Shown: positions 19,099-28,748 of the stretch, in pieces | Position numbering within the stretch: the first letter of the stretch is position 1 | How the letters are laid out: each line of letters opens with the position of its first letter | NCBI RefSeq assembly: GCF_024721975.1 | Contig: NZ_JANQBB010000001.1 | Span: 1,116,001-1,180,000 of the forward strand | Source: Paenibacillus endoradicis | GTDB taxonomy: Bacteria; Bacillota; Bacilli; Paenibacillales; Paenibacillaceae | DNA length: 64,000 bases | Direction of reading: 5' to 3' | Translations under genes and position numbers: made by a program | Notes under the pieces: generated by a model | Seen by the model: the letters and a program-made list of their open reading frames with translations, nothing else | Database searches by the model: none | Told to the model about the DNA's origin: nothing

Positions 19099-20004
19099 TT
19101 AAAATCGTTCCATGGTTAAATCAGCATTTACAGAGAACGCAGCTTTACTGCCATCTCCTGCTGAAATAAGTAATGATGATGGTCCGGACTTTTCCGTTTC
19201 TCCAGCAATATAAATATTATTAATTGTTGTTCTTCCTGCACCATCTGTTACAACCATTCCGTTTTCTTCTATTTCACAACCGAGCTTCTCAGCAAATTGA
19301 TTTGGGCGATAAAAAGATGGGACAACAAAGCCAGCTGAACATTCAAATGTTTCTCCCGACACAAATTCAATTTTTTCTAGAATTCCACCATTACCAAGTA
19401 AGTTCTTTATCTGATCTGAGTTAATAATGATATTACGTTGTTGCAGTTGTTGAGTTGCTTCTTCAGAAAGTTTGAATCCATTCGTAATGACAGTAAGATC
19501 CTTCGACCAGTTGTATACTAACTTAGCCATGTGCAGCACTTGTTCTTCTTTTTCTGCCATCACAATTAAGGGTTTATCCTGCAGTTCCCAGCCATCACAA
19601 TAAGGGCAACTAAAAATACTCATACCATAATAATTTCTCACACTTGGGACAGAAAAATGCTCTTGAATACCAGTAGCTAAAATTAGCTTATCGGTAAGAA
19701 AATCTTGTCCATCCTTTGTTCTTACAGTAAAACTCTCATGTTCATTATCTTTGAAGATCTCCGTAATTGTTGTATTAAATTGTGATATCGAAGGATATTT
19801 CTCCAATTCCGTTAGCCCTAACTCTTTAAATTCTTGTGGTTTAATCCCATCTCGCGTTAGAAACCCATGAGACTCCTGCGTAACTCTATTTCTATTCGTT
19901 CCATCGTCAAATATTGCAACTTCTCTTCGCGCTCTTCCTAGAGTAAGACCAGCACTTAAACCAGCTGGCCCTTCTCCCACAATGATACAATCATATTTTT
20001 TCAT
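19099..20004 (-). CDS. FAD-dependent thioredoxin-reductase-like oxidoreductase
   Basis: A 301-residue flavoprotein. FAD site IIVGEGPAGLSAGLTLGRA at the N terminus; the redox pair CPYCDG at Cys133/Cys136, as in TrxB and AhpF; ATG motif LILATGIQ; C-terminal FAD contact IYIAGET. The nucleotide-binding GxGxxA motif of the NADPH domain is degenerate (IVMAEKEEQVLHMA), so cofactor use may differ from standard TrxB. Proteins of this kind include ferredoxin-dependent flavin thioredoxin reductases and dithiol oxidases such as HlmI/GliT-like enzymes. AAAGGATG precedes the ATG. Not adjacent to a thioredoxin gene; substrate unknown. Confidence 0.85.
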   Translation of the reverse strand: MKKYDCIIVGEGPAGLSAGLTLGRARREVAIFDDGTNRNRVTQESHGFLTRDGIKPQEFKELGLTELEKYPSISQFNTTITEIFKDNEHESFTVRTKDGQDFLTDKLILATGIQEHFSVPSVRNYYGMSIFSCPYCDGWELQDKPLIVMAEKEEQVLHMAKLVYNWSKDLTVITNGFKLSEEATQQLQQRNIIINSDQIKNLLGNGGILEKIEFVSGETFECSAGFVVPSFYRPNQFAEKLGCEIEENGMVVTDGAGRTTINNIYIAGETEKSGPSSLLISAGDGSKAAFSVNADLTMERF

Positions 20005-20136
20005 GTCTCTTCATCCTTTGCATTTTAATTGTTTTTATACAATTACAGATATTATGTATCTATTATATATGTTATATAGCGATCAGTCAACTTGGTTGTT
20101 CTATTTCAACTTAGTATATTTACTCAAAAAAATAAC

Positions 20137-20155
20137 AGCCAAGATAAACTTGGCT
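20137..20155 (-). terminator. Terminator of the 20176 gene
   Basis: AGCCAAG (20137-20143) and CTTGGCT (20149-20155), followed on the minus strand by GTTATTTTTTT. Confidence 0.75.
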
Positions 20156-20175
20156 GCCTTAATAAGATCTTTAGT

Positions 20176-20961
20176 TTAATTTAGTATTTCTATTTTTTTT
20201 ATGAAGTCTTCGCTTGATCGATTCAAAACAAAAACTTTAGACTTAACGTTATCAACTTCATATTCTAAATACCATTTATTATTTTCGCCCACTAAAGCCA
20301 AATCTGGATATGGTTCTACTAGTATATATTTATTATCTTCTTTCTTGAAATAACTCTGTATAATTACTTTATCCCCCCAATAGCCATTTATAATAAGATT
20401 ATCAGCTTTTAATGTGACTTCTTCTAAATCTTCTGCAACACGAATATAGTGAATTCTCAGAAGATTTATAAAGTAACTAGGATAATCTTCCACTTTCATT
20501 GCTTCCCATCCCTTTACACTATCGGTAAATTTCATAGGTACAATAATCATATTCAAAGTTAACAATTTGCTATCTCGATCATATTCTATTAACTGTGGTG
20601 AATTGTCTAAGGTGCTTGGATAGAAATTAAGATACCTATAGTCAATATGAGATTCAATCTTTTGAATGTTGGGTTCCAACAAATGAACATTTATTTGATT
20701 TTGAGCATAAGGAATAACTATTAATATCATAATTGGAATAAGCAAAACAAATGCCATAATTCTCTCTTCAGATAACCACTTTTCACCTGCAATTAGTAAG
20801 ACTATTGCCAATAATATAGCACCGTATGGATAAATCATTAAATAGACCATTAACATTGGAAATGAAAGTATGAATACAAGCTGACTTAAAATAAAACCCA
20901 ACACCCATAATATGAAGCTACCATAAATAATATTTAAGCTAATTCTTCTGTAGTCCATCAT
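20176..20961 (-). CDS. Uncharacterised membrane protein (261 aa)
   Basis: Three N-terminal hydrophobic helices (residues ~8-90), then an ~170-residue soluble domain rich in beta-type segments (YRYLNFYPSTLDNS; LTLNMIIVP; KWYLEYEVDNVKSKVFVLN). No family recognised. AGGTGGGTG precedes a double ATG start; the second ATG gives the better spacing. It is monocistronic, with its own terminator. The soluble domain probably lies outside the cytoplasm or at the membrane face, but this is inference from topology alone. Confidence 0.65.
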   Translation of the reverse strand: MMDYRRISLNIIYGSFILWVLGFILSQLVFILSFPMLMVYLMIYPYGAILLAIVLLIAGEKWLSEERIMAFVLLIPIMILIVIPYAQNQINVHLLEPNIQKIESHIDYRYLNFYPSTLDNSPQLIEYDRDSKLLTLNMIIVPMKFTDSVKGWEAMKVEDYPSYFINLLRIHYIRVAEDLEEVTLKADNLIINGYWGDKVIIQSYFKKEDNKYILVEPYPDLALVGENNKWYLEYEVDNVKSKVFVLNRSSEDFIKKIEILN

Positions 20962-21084
20962 ACACCCACCTATTTTACACTAGAATTAGTATATAAACTT
21001 CAATAATACCGCTAAATATTACCATTTATATTCAGTGTAACCCATCCCCTCCTAAGTTGTAAGTAGTATAACTGATATATATAA

Positions 21085-21110
21085 AAAAGAGCCTAATATT
21101 AGGCTCTTTT
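21085..21110 (-). terminator. Terminator of the SLH protein gene
   Basis: A perfect 26-base palindrome with core GAGCCTAATATTAGGCTC, followed on the minus strand by TTATATATATC. Confidence 0.85.
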
Positions 21111-21140
21111 CGTACTGCAATGGTAACAATCCAGGCGTTA

Positions 21141-24100
21141 CTACTTGTTTATTTGCATCATTCGATAAAGTAGAAGCATACCTTCTTCTCTTGTTAAAGC
21201 TTGTTGTGGTTTGTACGCTAGATTTCCAGAAGATGTAGCATAGCCTTGTATAATTCCTAGACTAGCTAAGTACTGAATAGCTTCAAAGCTATAGCTAGCA
21301 ATCTGAGCACTATCTTCAAAGATGATTTCATTATTCGAAGTCGTTGGTTTATTAAATCCTTGTTGCATCATAAATCTGTACATGAATACTGCCATCTGCT
21401 CACGCGTAATTTGCTGCTGAGGACCAAACTGAGTAGCAGATATTCCATTCACTATCTGTTGATTAACCGCCCAATTCAAGCCATTTGCATAATAAGCATT
21501 ATTATTTATGTCTGTGAATTTCGTACTTGAGTTTTGTTTCTGATCTGCTCCAGCTATTCTTGCTAAGATCGTAACAAGTTGTGCTCTACTCAATTCTCCC
21601 TTAGGCGCAAAGCTTTGTTCACTTACTCCATTGATCCAGTTTCTTGCTAGCATGTACTGAATCGCCGTCTTAACGTCATTACCTTGTAAGTCTGAGAATG
21701 TTAGATCAGTATAAGTAATCATATACTTACCATTTGTTACACTTGGAAGAATGATCTGTTGTTTTATTGAATCGAAATTATAATCTTTAATTTCAATCAA
21801 TTTCCCATTAGCTAATTGTTCGAAGATCACTAATCCTGCAATACTAGAGTTTGCAGTCGGTAAAGAGTATGAAAGTGTTACGTCTAGTGGCAATGTAACT
21901 TCTTTACCATCTACTTTAGCAGTAATTGTAATCGAACCGGTTGCATCTGAAGTGATTTCAATTTCTAACTTTTCAGTCCCTGTTAAACTCAATTTTTTCT
22001 GCAGATCAGCCAATACTTGTTTATCCAAAGTAATTGTAGCTTCATTAGTAACGATATCAATCGAAGTTCCTGTTATCGCATTAAGTGTATTGAATGATGA
22101 TGTTACGACTGAACGATTGTTGGCACTATCATTGACAATTTCAGGTTTGTTGTTTTCACTAGGTGTTTCAATTTCACCATTGTTTACATAACTATTGTTA
22201 CGTTTTGATTCTATTGTTGCTGTCGCTTCTGAGTACCCATCTTGTGATGTTGCTGTTATAGTAACCGTTCCTGCATTCTTCAACTTTATTATGCCTGCTT
22301 CATCAACTGTAGCAACGTTTGTGTTCGAACTTGACCACACAACATCAGTATCAACATTAGTAACACCCTCTAATTGGTCAACTAGTGTCACTGTTGCTCC
22401 TTGTTGATAAGAATAGCTATTTGATTTAAATGAGTACGTCGCAACATCTAACTCATATACAGCTACCGTTCCACCAACTTCATGCGCCACTAGTAAGATA
22501 GGCTTGCGAGTCGGACTATCTGTCGCACTAATAAATTCTAATCCTTCCGGTGCGCTATCTGTATCTAGTCCCTTAGTATAATCACGTGTGTTCGTGTAAT
22601 TCACAAAGTGCGCATTACTCGGTTCTGTTACATTATATACTGCTACACCACCAACACGTTCAAAACCGATAAAAGCAAGAAGCTGCGAACCAACTTTACC
22701 AATTTTCACGTCTTCAGGTTCTGGACCTTTCTTAGTACTGCGTGAATCTAATGTTGTATTACTATTGCTGACATTAAAATATTCAGGTAATCGTTGTCCT
22801 ACAACGCGTTCAAATTCACTGCCAGAATCATATACTTGTGCCATTGTACTGCTGTCCCAGATTGAGAAAGATCGAGCACCGTATAAGTAAATGCTATCAT
22901 TTGGCATACCGCTTGCAGCTTCTAATTTATCATAAGTCTTTGTATTAGCAAGAAATTGTGCTGCAGCAGAACTAGAATCTAATGAAGCTTTCAAATCGCT
23001 AACTTTACTCTCATTCGAACGATTATCCCAACCTGTTGCGTCACCCTCATTGGCAGTAAAGATATAGTTAACACCATTAATTGTATATGATGCTATTCCG
23101 TCCGGCATATACATTCCTTTGAATGGAACATTTTCAAGTAATATCTTATCATCTTTGACTACATCTAGCGCATTACTTGGTGCCGATAGATCCTTATAAC
23201 CTAACCCTTTAACACTAATAATAGATTGAGTTTTCATTGATATTGTTGCAATGGCATTATTCTCTTGTAATGCTACATAAGCGTAGTTTCCATCTTCAGA
23301 AATGGTAATGTATTCAGGCTCCAAATCGAACAATGCATCTGCCTTTGATCCTAAAGTAGTTATCTTCCCATTCGAATCTGTTGCACCGCGAATAATAACA
23401 TTATCATCTATTATCGATGGATTATCGAAGTAAAGATTTTTAACTTTTCCAGTAGTTGTGTCAATGATTGAAACGCTACCTTTTGGATCAATTCCTGCAT
23501 CACGAGGCTCTCCTTCGTTAGCAGTCATAATATATTTACCATCCGTAGTTCGTGTGATCATATCTGGTTGAATCCCTACCTCATATTCACGAAGCAACTT
23601 ACCATCATAATCAAGAACTAACACTTTTCCTGCTTTATCACTTGCTTGCTCTGCAACAGATACAACAACTTCTTTAACAATAGTGTTCACATTAACACTT
23701 GTTAGATCACCATATTGGAAGCCGTCGTGTTCAGCTAATAGTTGTACATCGATGCTCTTCTCGCGCGTCAGTGCCTCATCTTCAGTAAGTGAGACAATTT
23801 CAAGGCTTGGAGGGTTTGTAGAGCCATTAACAAGATAGAATTTCCCATTATCTTTATTAAACTTTACAATTTCTGCTACGCCACCATCTTCATTCGTAAC
23901 CCCAACTTTGTATTCGGAGATTTTGTTAATCGCAATAGAATCAAGCAAAGTTTCCCCTAAATTAGAATCGACTGGAACTTCTGGTTCGACCTCAACAGCA
24001 GGTGGATAAGTTGGTGTCCATGCTTCGTCTACAGTGCCACGCGGAGCAACTTCAGCAAGTAATGTCGAAGAAATGCTACTATAATCTAACTGTACAAAAT

Positions 24101-24809
24101 CTTTTTTGTTATTATCGTTATCCTGGCCTAATTTACGGATAATAGCTTTCTTTTTTGAAGTACCTTCAAGATCTCCAGATGGATAGGCTGTTTCATATCC
24201 ATCAATGTCACTTCCATCATCATTACTACCTGAACCCACTAAATCAACATAACTTGCTTGTTTATTATCAAATGGATTAATTTCAGTAAGTACTGTTGTA
24301 TTATGAACTAATGCTACTTTTAATCCTTTATTATTTATGAAGCGATTAATAGAGTGATCGGCTTTATCTGTAAGATCCTTAATAAGAGTTTTAGCTTCCG
24401 CGCCCGTTGCTTTACCGATAATTAAGTAAGAAGAATGTGCTGGAATTGTTCCTTCAAGCGGATACATTTCCCAAGAGTTTGTTGCTCCAGTCGTAGCATT
24501 CGAGCCTCTATCCGAATATTGTAGTGACCAATCACTCAAATCTACGTCGTCATTCGTGGGATTATATAATTCGATGAAACCATGAGAGAATAGGCTATCC
24601 GTCGCAGTTTTTAGACCAGCACCATAAATTTGCTGAATGACAATATGCGGAACTGTGACATCATATTCGCCAGCTTCGTTATATGGTGTCCCCAATGTTG
24701 CTAGTGCTTGAGCATACGTTGTTGTTACTGCTGGTACCAAAGTCGTAGACACTATTGAAGCAATAATTAACCCACTAGTAACCTTTTTGAATCCTTGAAT
24801 GATTCCCAT
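21141..24809 (-). CDS. Secreted S-layer-anchored protein with lamin-tail and choice-of-anchor-I domains
   Basis: 1222 residues. A signal peptide (basic MGIIQGFKK, hydrophobic stretch, cleavage after YAQALA) is followed by a lamin-tail domain (residues ~50-190: FIELYNPTNDDVDLSDWSLQ), a large beta-propeller-like choice-of-anchor I region (~370-810: MITRTTDGKYIMTANEGEP; ISEDGNYAYVALQENNA; SAPEGLEFI), a Big_2 Ig-like domain (~820-890: VVWSSSNTNVATVDEAGI), a linker, and three SLH repeats (~1045-1222) that bind pyruvylated cell-wall polymer. AGGAGTGG precedes the ATG. Propeller proteins of this class include secreted phosphatases/esterases, but no catalytic residues are evident. Confidence 0.87.
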   Translation of the reverse strand: MGIIQGFKKVTSGLIIASIVSTTLVPAVTTTYAQALATLGTPYNEAGEYDVTVPHIVIQQIYGAGLKTATDSLFSHGFIELYNPTNDDVDLSDWSLQYSDRGSNATTGATNSWEMYPLEGTIPAHSSYLIIGKATGAEAKTLIKDLTDKADHSINRFINNKGLKVALVHNTTVLTEINPFDNKQASYVDLVGSGSNDDGSDIDGYETAYPSGDLEGTSKKKAIIRKLGQDNDNNKKDFVQLDYSSISSTLLAEVAPRGTVDEAWTPTYPPAVEVEPEVPVDSNLGETLLDSIAINKISEYKVGVTNEDGGVAEIVKFNKDNGKFYLVNGSTNPPSLEIVSLTEDEALTREKSIDVQLLAEHDGFQYGDLTSVNVNTIVKEVVVSVAEQASDKAGKVLVLDYDGKLLREYEVGIQPDMITRTTDGKYIMTANEGEPRDAGIDPKGSVSIIDTTTGKVKNLYFDNPSIIDDNVIIRGATDSNGKITTLGSKADALFDLEPEYITISEDGNYAYVALQENNAIATISMKTQSIISVKGLGYKDLSAPSNALDVVKDDKILLENVPFKGMYMPDGIASYTINGVNYIFTANEGDATGWDNRSNESKVSDLKASLDSSSAAAQFLANTKTYDKLEAASGMPNDSIYLYGARSFSIWDSSTMAQVYDSGSEFERVVGQRLPEYFNVSNSNTTLDSRSTKKGPEPEDVKIGKVGSQLLAFIGFERVGGVAVYNVTEPSNAHFVNYTNTRDYTKGLDTDSAPEGLEFISATDSPTRKPILLVAHEVGGTVAVYELDVATYSFKSNSYSYQQGATVTLVDQLEGVTNVDTDVVWSSSNTNVATVDEAGIIKLKNAGTVTITATSQDGYSEATATIESKRNNSYVNNGEIETPSENNKPEIVNDSANNRSVVTSSFNTLNAITGTSIDIVTNEATITLDKQVLADLQKKLSLTGTEKLEIEITSDATGSITITAKVDGKEVTLPLDVTLSYSLPTANSSIAGLVIFEQLANGKLIEIKDYNFDSIKQQIILPSVTNGKYMITYTDLTFSDLQGNDVKTAIQYMLARNWINGVSEQSFAPKGELSRAQLVTILARIAGADQKQNSSTKFTDINNNAYYANGLNWAVNQQIVNGISATQFGPQQQITREQMAVFMYRFMMQQGFNKPTTSNNEIIFEDSAQIASYSFEAIQYLASLGIIQGYATSSGNLAYKPQQALTREEGMLLLYRMMQINK

Positions 24810-25220
24810 AATTCCACTCCTAAATTTTTTTGTTTACTTGTTGAAGCAGTTCATAGCTAACGAAAAATAGCAACGTAAGCATAATCTTTATGTATGATGA
24901 GTCTTATTATATCTATCAATTGTTAACTAATTAGCTTAATAGTATTAAGAATATGTAAAAAAGGCTGTCCCTAAAGTAGTATGATCTACTTTAGGGACAG
25001 CCTTTAGTTGTAGGTTGGTAGTTACCTATTTTCAAGAAAGTTCAAAATGCCGGCATTCAGAACCAAGAAGATGGAGCGCTACTTGTAGGGAGAGGAAACG
25101 AAAATGTCCGTTATTGGTGCTCGTATACCGGACTTCCCAAGGAAAGCTTTCTTTTCGATGCCAACTAAGCTACGTTAGCATTCTCATCGTTATCAAATTC
25201 CGATTTTTGAACTTCCTCTT
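24810..25220 (-). other. 411-base gene-free stretch with structured, possibly transcribed non-coding element
   Basis: Contains a very strong 20-base perfect hairpin (24960-25005) and, to its right, several further pairings: an AATGCCGGCATT palindrome near 25050, GTCCG/CGGAC around 25104-25136 and GAAAGCTTTC near 25143. No convincing reading frame. It could be a long 3' UTR of the 25221 gene ending in the hairpin, a structured RNA, or a non-autonomous repeat. Confidence 0.5.
24960..25005. terminator. Strong hairpin, probable terminator
   Basis: Arms AAAGGCTGTCCCTAAAGTAG (24960-24979) and its exact complement (24986-25005), six-base loop; on the minus strand it runs into TTTTTTAC. Confidence 0.8.
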
Positions 25221-26126
25221 CTATGAGAATTTACTTTGTAGCCATTCATCAGCTAGTGTAATCCAACTCGCTGCAGCACGATTAATTTGAGTTTCATTAG
25301 CAGCAGTAGTTCGGTCAGCTAATGATAGACCATGTCCACCTTGTTCAAATACATGAAGTTCATATGGAATACGATGTTTCACTAATCCCATCGCAAATTG
25401 CAATGAGTTTGCTGAGAGAACAAGATCATCTTCAGAAGTATGCCATAAGAAGGTAGGCGGTGTATGTGCTCCTACAAACCTTGAAGGACTAAAACTTTCA
25501 AGTATTTCAAGAGATTGCTCTGACGAACCAAGAACAGCTGAATTCATAAGTCCTAGCATATCTCTGTACTTCACTGTTTGTTCTTCATTCATTAATTCCA
25601 TAGAAATGACACTATCAAGTAGTGCATAACCAAGAATTAGTGCGTTCGGTTTAATATATTCAGCAGATACGCCAATATGTTCACTAACATAAGGTTTGTC
25701 CCAATGTACACCAATGCTTCCTGCGAGATGTCCGCCTGCTGAAAATCCAGCAACAGCTATTTGATCGACATGAACATTCCATTTGTCTGCATTATCACGA
25801 ACCACCGCAATAGCCTTAGCCACGTCATATAGTGGTTGCGGGAATTTAACTAGCGCATTCGGATTTTGTTGATTAGCAGGTTGAATTGGTGCTGCACCAT
25901 AGTAAGTATTGTAATGTAACACAAATGTTATATATCCTAATGAAGCAAATCTCAACGCTACAGGCTCAGCTTCACGATCAGAAGTGTATAGATAGGCACC
26001 ACCAGGGCAAATGATAATCGCGGGTCTTGGTTGGCCAACTTGATCACTGCCTACTTGATATGGAACGTATGACGTAAGTGTAACATGCTCTTGATCATCC
26101 CATAATTGGATAGTTTCAATATGCAT
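25221..26126 (-). CDS. Alpha/beta-hydrolase, esterase/acetylxylan-esterase-like
   Basis: 301 residues. Oxyanion-hole motif CPGGAYLYTSDREAEPVAL near residue 40, nucleophile Ser129 in AGFSAGGHLAGS, acid Asp in TSEDDLV and catalytic His in GGHGLSL. This is the BD-FAE/COG0657 type of intracellular esterase that often deacetylates imported xylo-oligosaccharides in Paenibacillus; a GH43 gene also lies in the window, though 25 kb away. No signal peptide. AGGAGGGG lies five bases before the ATG. The true substrate is unknown. Confidence 0.85.
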   Translation of the reverse strand: MHIETIQLWDDQEHVTLTSYVPYQVGSDQVGQPRPAIIICPGGAYLYTSDREAEPVALRFASLGYITFVLHYNTYYGAAPIQPANQQNPNALVKFPQPLYDVAKAIAVVRDNADKWNVHVDQIAVAGFSAGGHLAGSIGVHWDKPYVSEHIGVSAEYIKPNALILGYALLDSVISMELMNEEQTVKYRDMLGLMNSAVLGSSEQSLEILESFSPSRFVGAHTPPTFLWHTSEDDLVLSANSLQFAMGLVKHRIPYELHVFEQGGHGLSLADRTTAANETQINRAAASWITLADEWLQSKFS

Positions 26127-26200
26127 ACTTGCCCCTCCTAAACTTTTTGTGGCATCCTTATATGCTGCTAAATAAACTAAAATAGCTTCTAAACAGGCAA

Positions 26201-26923
26201 CTATGCTTCGTCAAAATTAACGTTATGATACACTTGTTGAACATCATCAAGATCTTCTAGCGCATCAATTAATTTCTCGAATTGTGCTTGAGCATCTTCT
26301 GCAAGGTCAACTTCATTAGCAGCTAACATCATGATTTCAGCTACATTAAATTCAGTAATTCCTGCTGCTTTAAATGCATCTTGTACAGCTTGAAATTGAT
26401 CTGGTTCTGCATAGACTACTACATTATCATCTTCTGCAATAATATCATTAACATCAACATCAGCTTCAATCAGTAACTCCATTACTTCATCTTCTGATTT
26501 ACCTGATACGCCAATAACTGCCGTAGAATTGAACATATAGGCTACGGAACCACTTACACCCATACTTCCACCATTTTTATTGAATGCCGAACGAACTTCA
26601 GGTGCAGTACGATTTACATTATTCGTTAACGCATCAACGATGACCATCGTGCCGTTAGGACCGAAACCCTCGTAGCGCAATTCAAAGAACACTTCATCTG
26701 AGCTACCTTTAGCTTTATCTAATGCACGATCAATAATTGCTTTTGGTACATTATATGTTTTCGCACGTTCAAGCACGACTTTAAGTGCACGGTTGGCTTC
26801 AGGATCTGGCTCGCCTTTTTTCGCAGCTACATAGATCTCAATTCCGAACTTAGCATACACTTTACTAGTGTTTGCATCTTTTGAAGCTTTCTTATCTTTA
26901 ATATTATTCCATTTGCGGCCCAT
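26201..26923 (-). CDS. YebC/TACO1-family protein (YeeI-like)
   Basis: 240 residues with the family start [20 protein letters not shown] and the conserved blocks [37 protein letters not shown] and [17 protein letters not shown]. Long annotated as a transcriptional regulator; more recent work on the family points to translation, relieving ribosome stalling at proline-rich stretches. This version resembles the shorter YeeI branch of Bacillota rather than YrbC, since it carries the RKW-x-N-I-K start. GTGGGAG precedes the ATG. Downstream gene is 74 bases away on the same strand and may be co-transcribed. Confidence 0.92.
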   Translation of the reverse strand: MGRKWNNIKDKKASKDANTSKVYAKFGIEIYVAAKKGEPDPEANRALKVVLERAKTYNVPKAIIDRALDKAKGSSDEVFFELRYEGFGPNGTMVIVDALTNNVNRTAPEVRSAFNKNGGSMGVSGSVAYMFNSTAVIGVSGKSEDEVMELLIEADVDVNDIIAEDDNVVVYAEPDQFQAVQDAFKAAGITEFNVAEIMMLAANEVDLAEDAQAQFEKLIDALEDLDDVQQVYHNVNFDEA

Positions 26924-27573
26924 GGTTCTCCCACTTTCTACTTATTATTCTTTACTATTATAACTGATATCAATAGTAAAATAACAGTCTATCTATAATG
27001 TAAAGAATAAATTATTGAATTATTATTTGTACTTTGTGTCTAATCCTTTAATTAGTTGAGTTTTTTCTCTATAGATAGTTCCAATGATTATCTACAGTTG
27101 CAATATGAAGAGAAGTAGTTTATTGCTGTTAAACTATATTTTTTATTAAATAAGTTTACATAATTATATTTACGTATTAATTATAAATGTTCCACTTTCG
27201 TTTCATGCAGTTAGAACTTTGCAAAAGAAAAGGCAATGACCTCGATCAAGGTCATTGCCAGCTAATATTTAAAGTTTCATCATAGTGCTACACCCGATTG
27301 GTCGCCTAACCAGAGGATGTATTCTTTTTCCTAATGTGAACTGATATTTCGGTTAATGTCTAAAGTGCTACTACAGTAGAACTAAATACGACTAGAATTT
27401 TTCTAGAATTTGCTTCATACCAGTCTCTTTCTTAAATTAAGAGTTCTACTCATTCAATAATATGATGTTGTAACACAGTTAACATAACTATTGTTCCGTA
27501 CAACAATCATCACTTTTACAGCACATATTTTATTAACGTATTTTTATTAACGTATTATAGTACGATACTGTTT
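26924..27573. other. 650-base AT-rich gap without a recognisable gene
   Basis: No open frame with a ribosome site was found on either strand. The only clear signal is a minus-strand terminator at 27232-27259. The part right of that hairpin could be the decayed 3' remainder of a gene. Confidence 0.5.
27232..27259 (-). terminator. Orphan terminator
   Basis: Perfect arms GGCAATGACCT (27232-27242) and AGGTCATTGCC (27249-27259), then TTTTCTTTTG on the minus strand. No intact gene precedes it within 300 bases. Confidence 0.75.
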
Positions 27574-28197
27574 CTAACTATTATTAATAAGAAGATTATT
27601 AAACTCTACATTTTTTCCTGAATAATCAATAGTATTACACTCTAAAATCACTTCAACTTTATATGTATCAGACTGAATGAATTGAATCGTCTGATCTTCC
27701 ATCTTGATCATTAATACTTCATCTTTCTCTTTAACACTTTCGAATAATGCAAATATAATTTCCTTATCTTTCGTCGATAATTGCCCATAAATGTTCACTT
27801 CTGCAATGGAATTTATCATGTTTTCTCTGCTGTTTGGAACCATATATTGCTGCATAAATTGCTTTGCTTTCTCATCATTCATTTGCTGAAGGAAAAATTG
27901 AAATGGTACTCCTTGGAATGCAGGCAGATAGGCGTTACGCCAAGGCATTGTCTTGATCAAAAGATTGAAGAACCAGCGGAACTTCAGAGGCTCTGGAGGT
28001 GAAATATCTACTTTCTGAGCAAGTAGTTTACTATAGGTAGCTTGAATGTCTTCGACTTCTAATGCAAATCCAATTAAACCTCGATGTCCATTATTATATT
28101 TTGTAGTCCAATCTTGAATCCAGCCACCGCCATCTTTTCGCTTTATACGTACGAACTCAAAATACTCATTTCCAACCCATATATTTGATACTTTGAA
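27574..28197 (-). pseudogene. 5'-truncated VOC/glyoxalase-like protein
   Basis: The open frame covers ~207 codons from a TGA at 28198-28200 but has no ATG, GTG or TTG near its beginning. The encoded protein starts abruptly at VSNIWVGNEYFEFVRIKRKD and continues GHRGLIGFALEVEDIQATYSK, a vicinal-oxygen-chelate (glyoxalase-like) pattern; it normally has an N-terminal beta strand with a metal His that is missing here. A TTG at 27960 would give only 128 residues, cutting the fold. I conclude the 5' end was lost, at the left border of the accessory island. Confidence 0.65.
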
Positions 28198-28303
28198 TCA
28201 TTTACATTTATAAATATTGGAATTAACTTACAAGAAAGTATTCGATTAAACTAAATATGAAGTTTACATAATTATTATTTCGTATTTTTTCTGAAAGAGA
28301 ATA

Positions 28304-28355
28304 AAGCCCTAGACTACCGCTGATGAATTGGACTATCGTTCCCCGTTAGTTGAAC
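28304..28355 (+). repeat. Island repeat copy 1
   Basis: Right-type hairpin: ACTATCGTTCCCCGTTAGT (28332-28350), stem ACTA/TAGT plus CG/CG around a conserved T-T mismatch. The preceding AAGCCCTAGACTACCGC resembles the decayed stem-loop of full copies. Confidence 0.75.
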
Positions 28356-28416
28356 AGGCACGCTTTCATTTATTACACAATGTCGTCGAACTGTGACACA
28401 CTTTATATTATTTTTG

Positions 28417-28425
28417 TGGTATAAT
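28417..28425 (+). promoter_or_regulatory. Extended -10 promoter of the 57-aa gene
   Basis: TGGTATAAT, 32 bases upstream of the start codon; no good -35 is visible, as expected for an extended -10 promoter. Confidence 0.5.
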
Positions 28426-28457
28426 TATCCAAAAAAAGATAGGAGATAATTATATTT

Positions 28458-28631
28458 ATGGACTTTATTAGAAGTGTTATTGGAATTTCCCTACTAATTA
28501 TAGGTTCTATGCATATCACTCTCTTTATCAGGAGACTGCTTGTTAATATTAAGGTAACAAACAATACTTCAGTCGAGATAAACAATAAATTAGATAGAAT
28601 TATTGCTTTACTTGAGAAGCAATCTAAATAA
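28458..28631 (+). CDS. 57-residue single-helix membrane protein
   Basis: Begins MDFIRSVIGISLLIIGSMHI, one membrane helix, then a soluble tail NTSVEINNKLDRIIALLEKQ with heptad spacing that suggests a short coiled coil. AGGAG lies about eleven bases before the ATG, an extended -10 box is upstream, and a clean terminator is downstream, so this is a genuine small gene. No family recognised. It is one of the few plus-strand genes in the island and sits between two repeat copies. Confidence 0.65.
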   Translation: MDFIRSVIGISLLIIGSMHITLFIRRLLVNIKVTNNTSVEINNKLDRIIALLEKQSK

Positions 28632-28644
28632 ACTTAGACCTTGC

Positions 28645-28674
28645 GATGCTCTGTGCGTATAGAGCATCTTTTTT
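28645..28674 (+). terminator. Terminator of the 57-aa gene
   Basis: GATGCTCT (28645-28652) and AGAGCATC (28661-28668), followed by TTTTTTATTT. Confidence 0.85.
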
Positions 28675-28726
28675 ATTTACTTCCTGCACAGTTTGTGTCA
28701 AATGCGACATAAAACCTCCACTTATC

Positions 28727-28748
28727 TTGTTGAACTATCCTGCCCGTT
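28727..28748 (+). repeat. Island repeat copy 2, left half (interrupted by IS110)
   Basis: TTGTTGAACTATCCTGCCCG then TT. The expected continuation TAGTT... is found only on the far side of the IS110 element (30331-30340, ATAGTTTAAT). Confidence 0.7.

Noticed and set aside
22195..22407. Plus-strand frames inside the SLH protein, pyk, ABC-F and DUF4132 genes
   Set aside because: Antisense shadows of well-supported genes, without ribosome sites or family motifs.
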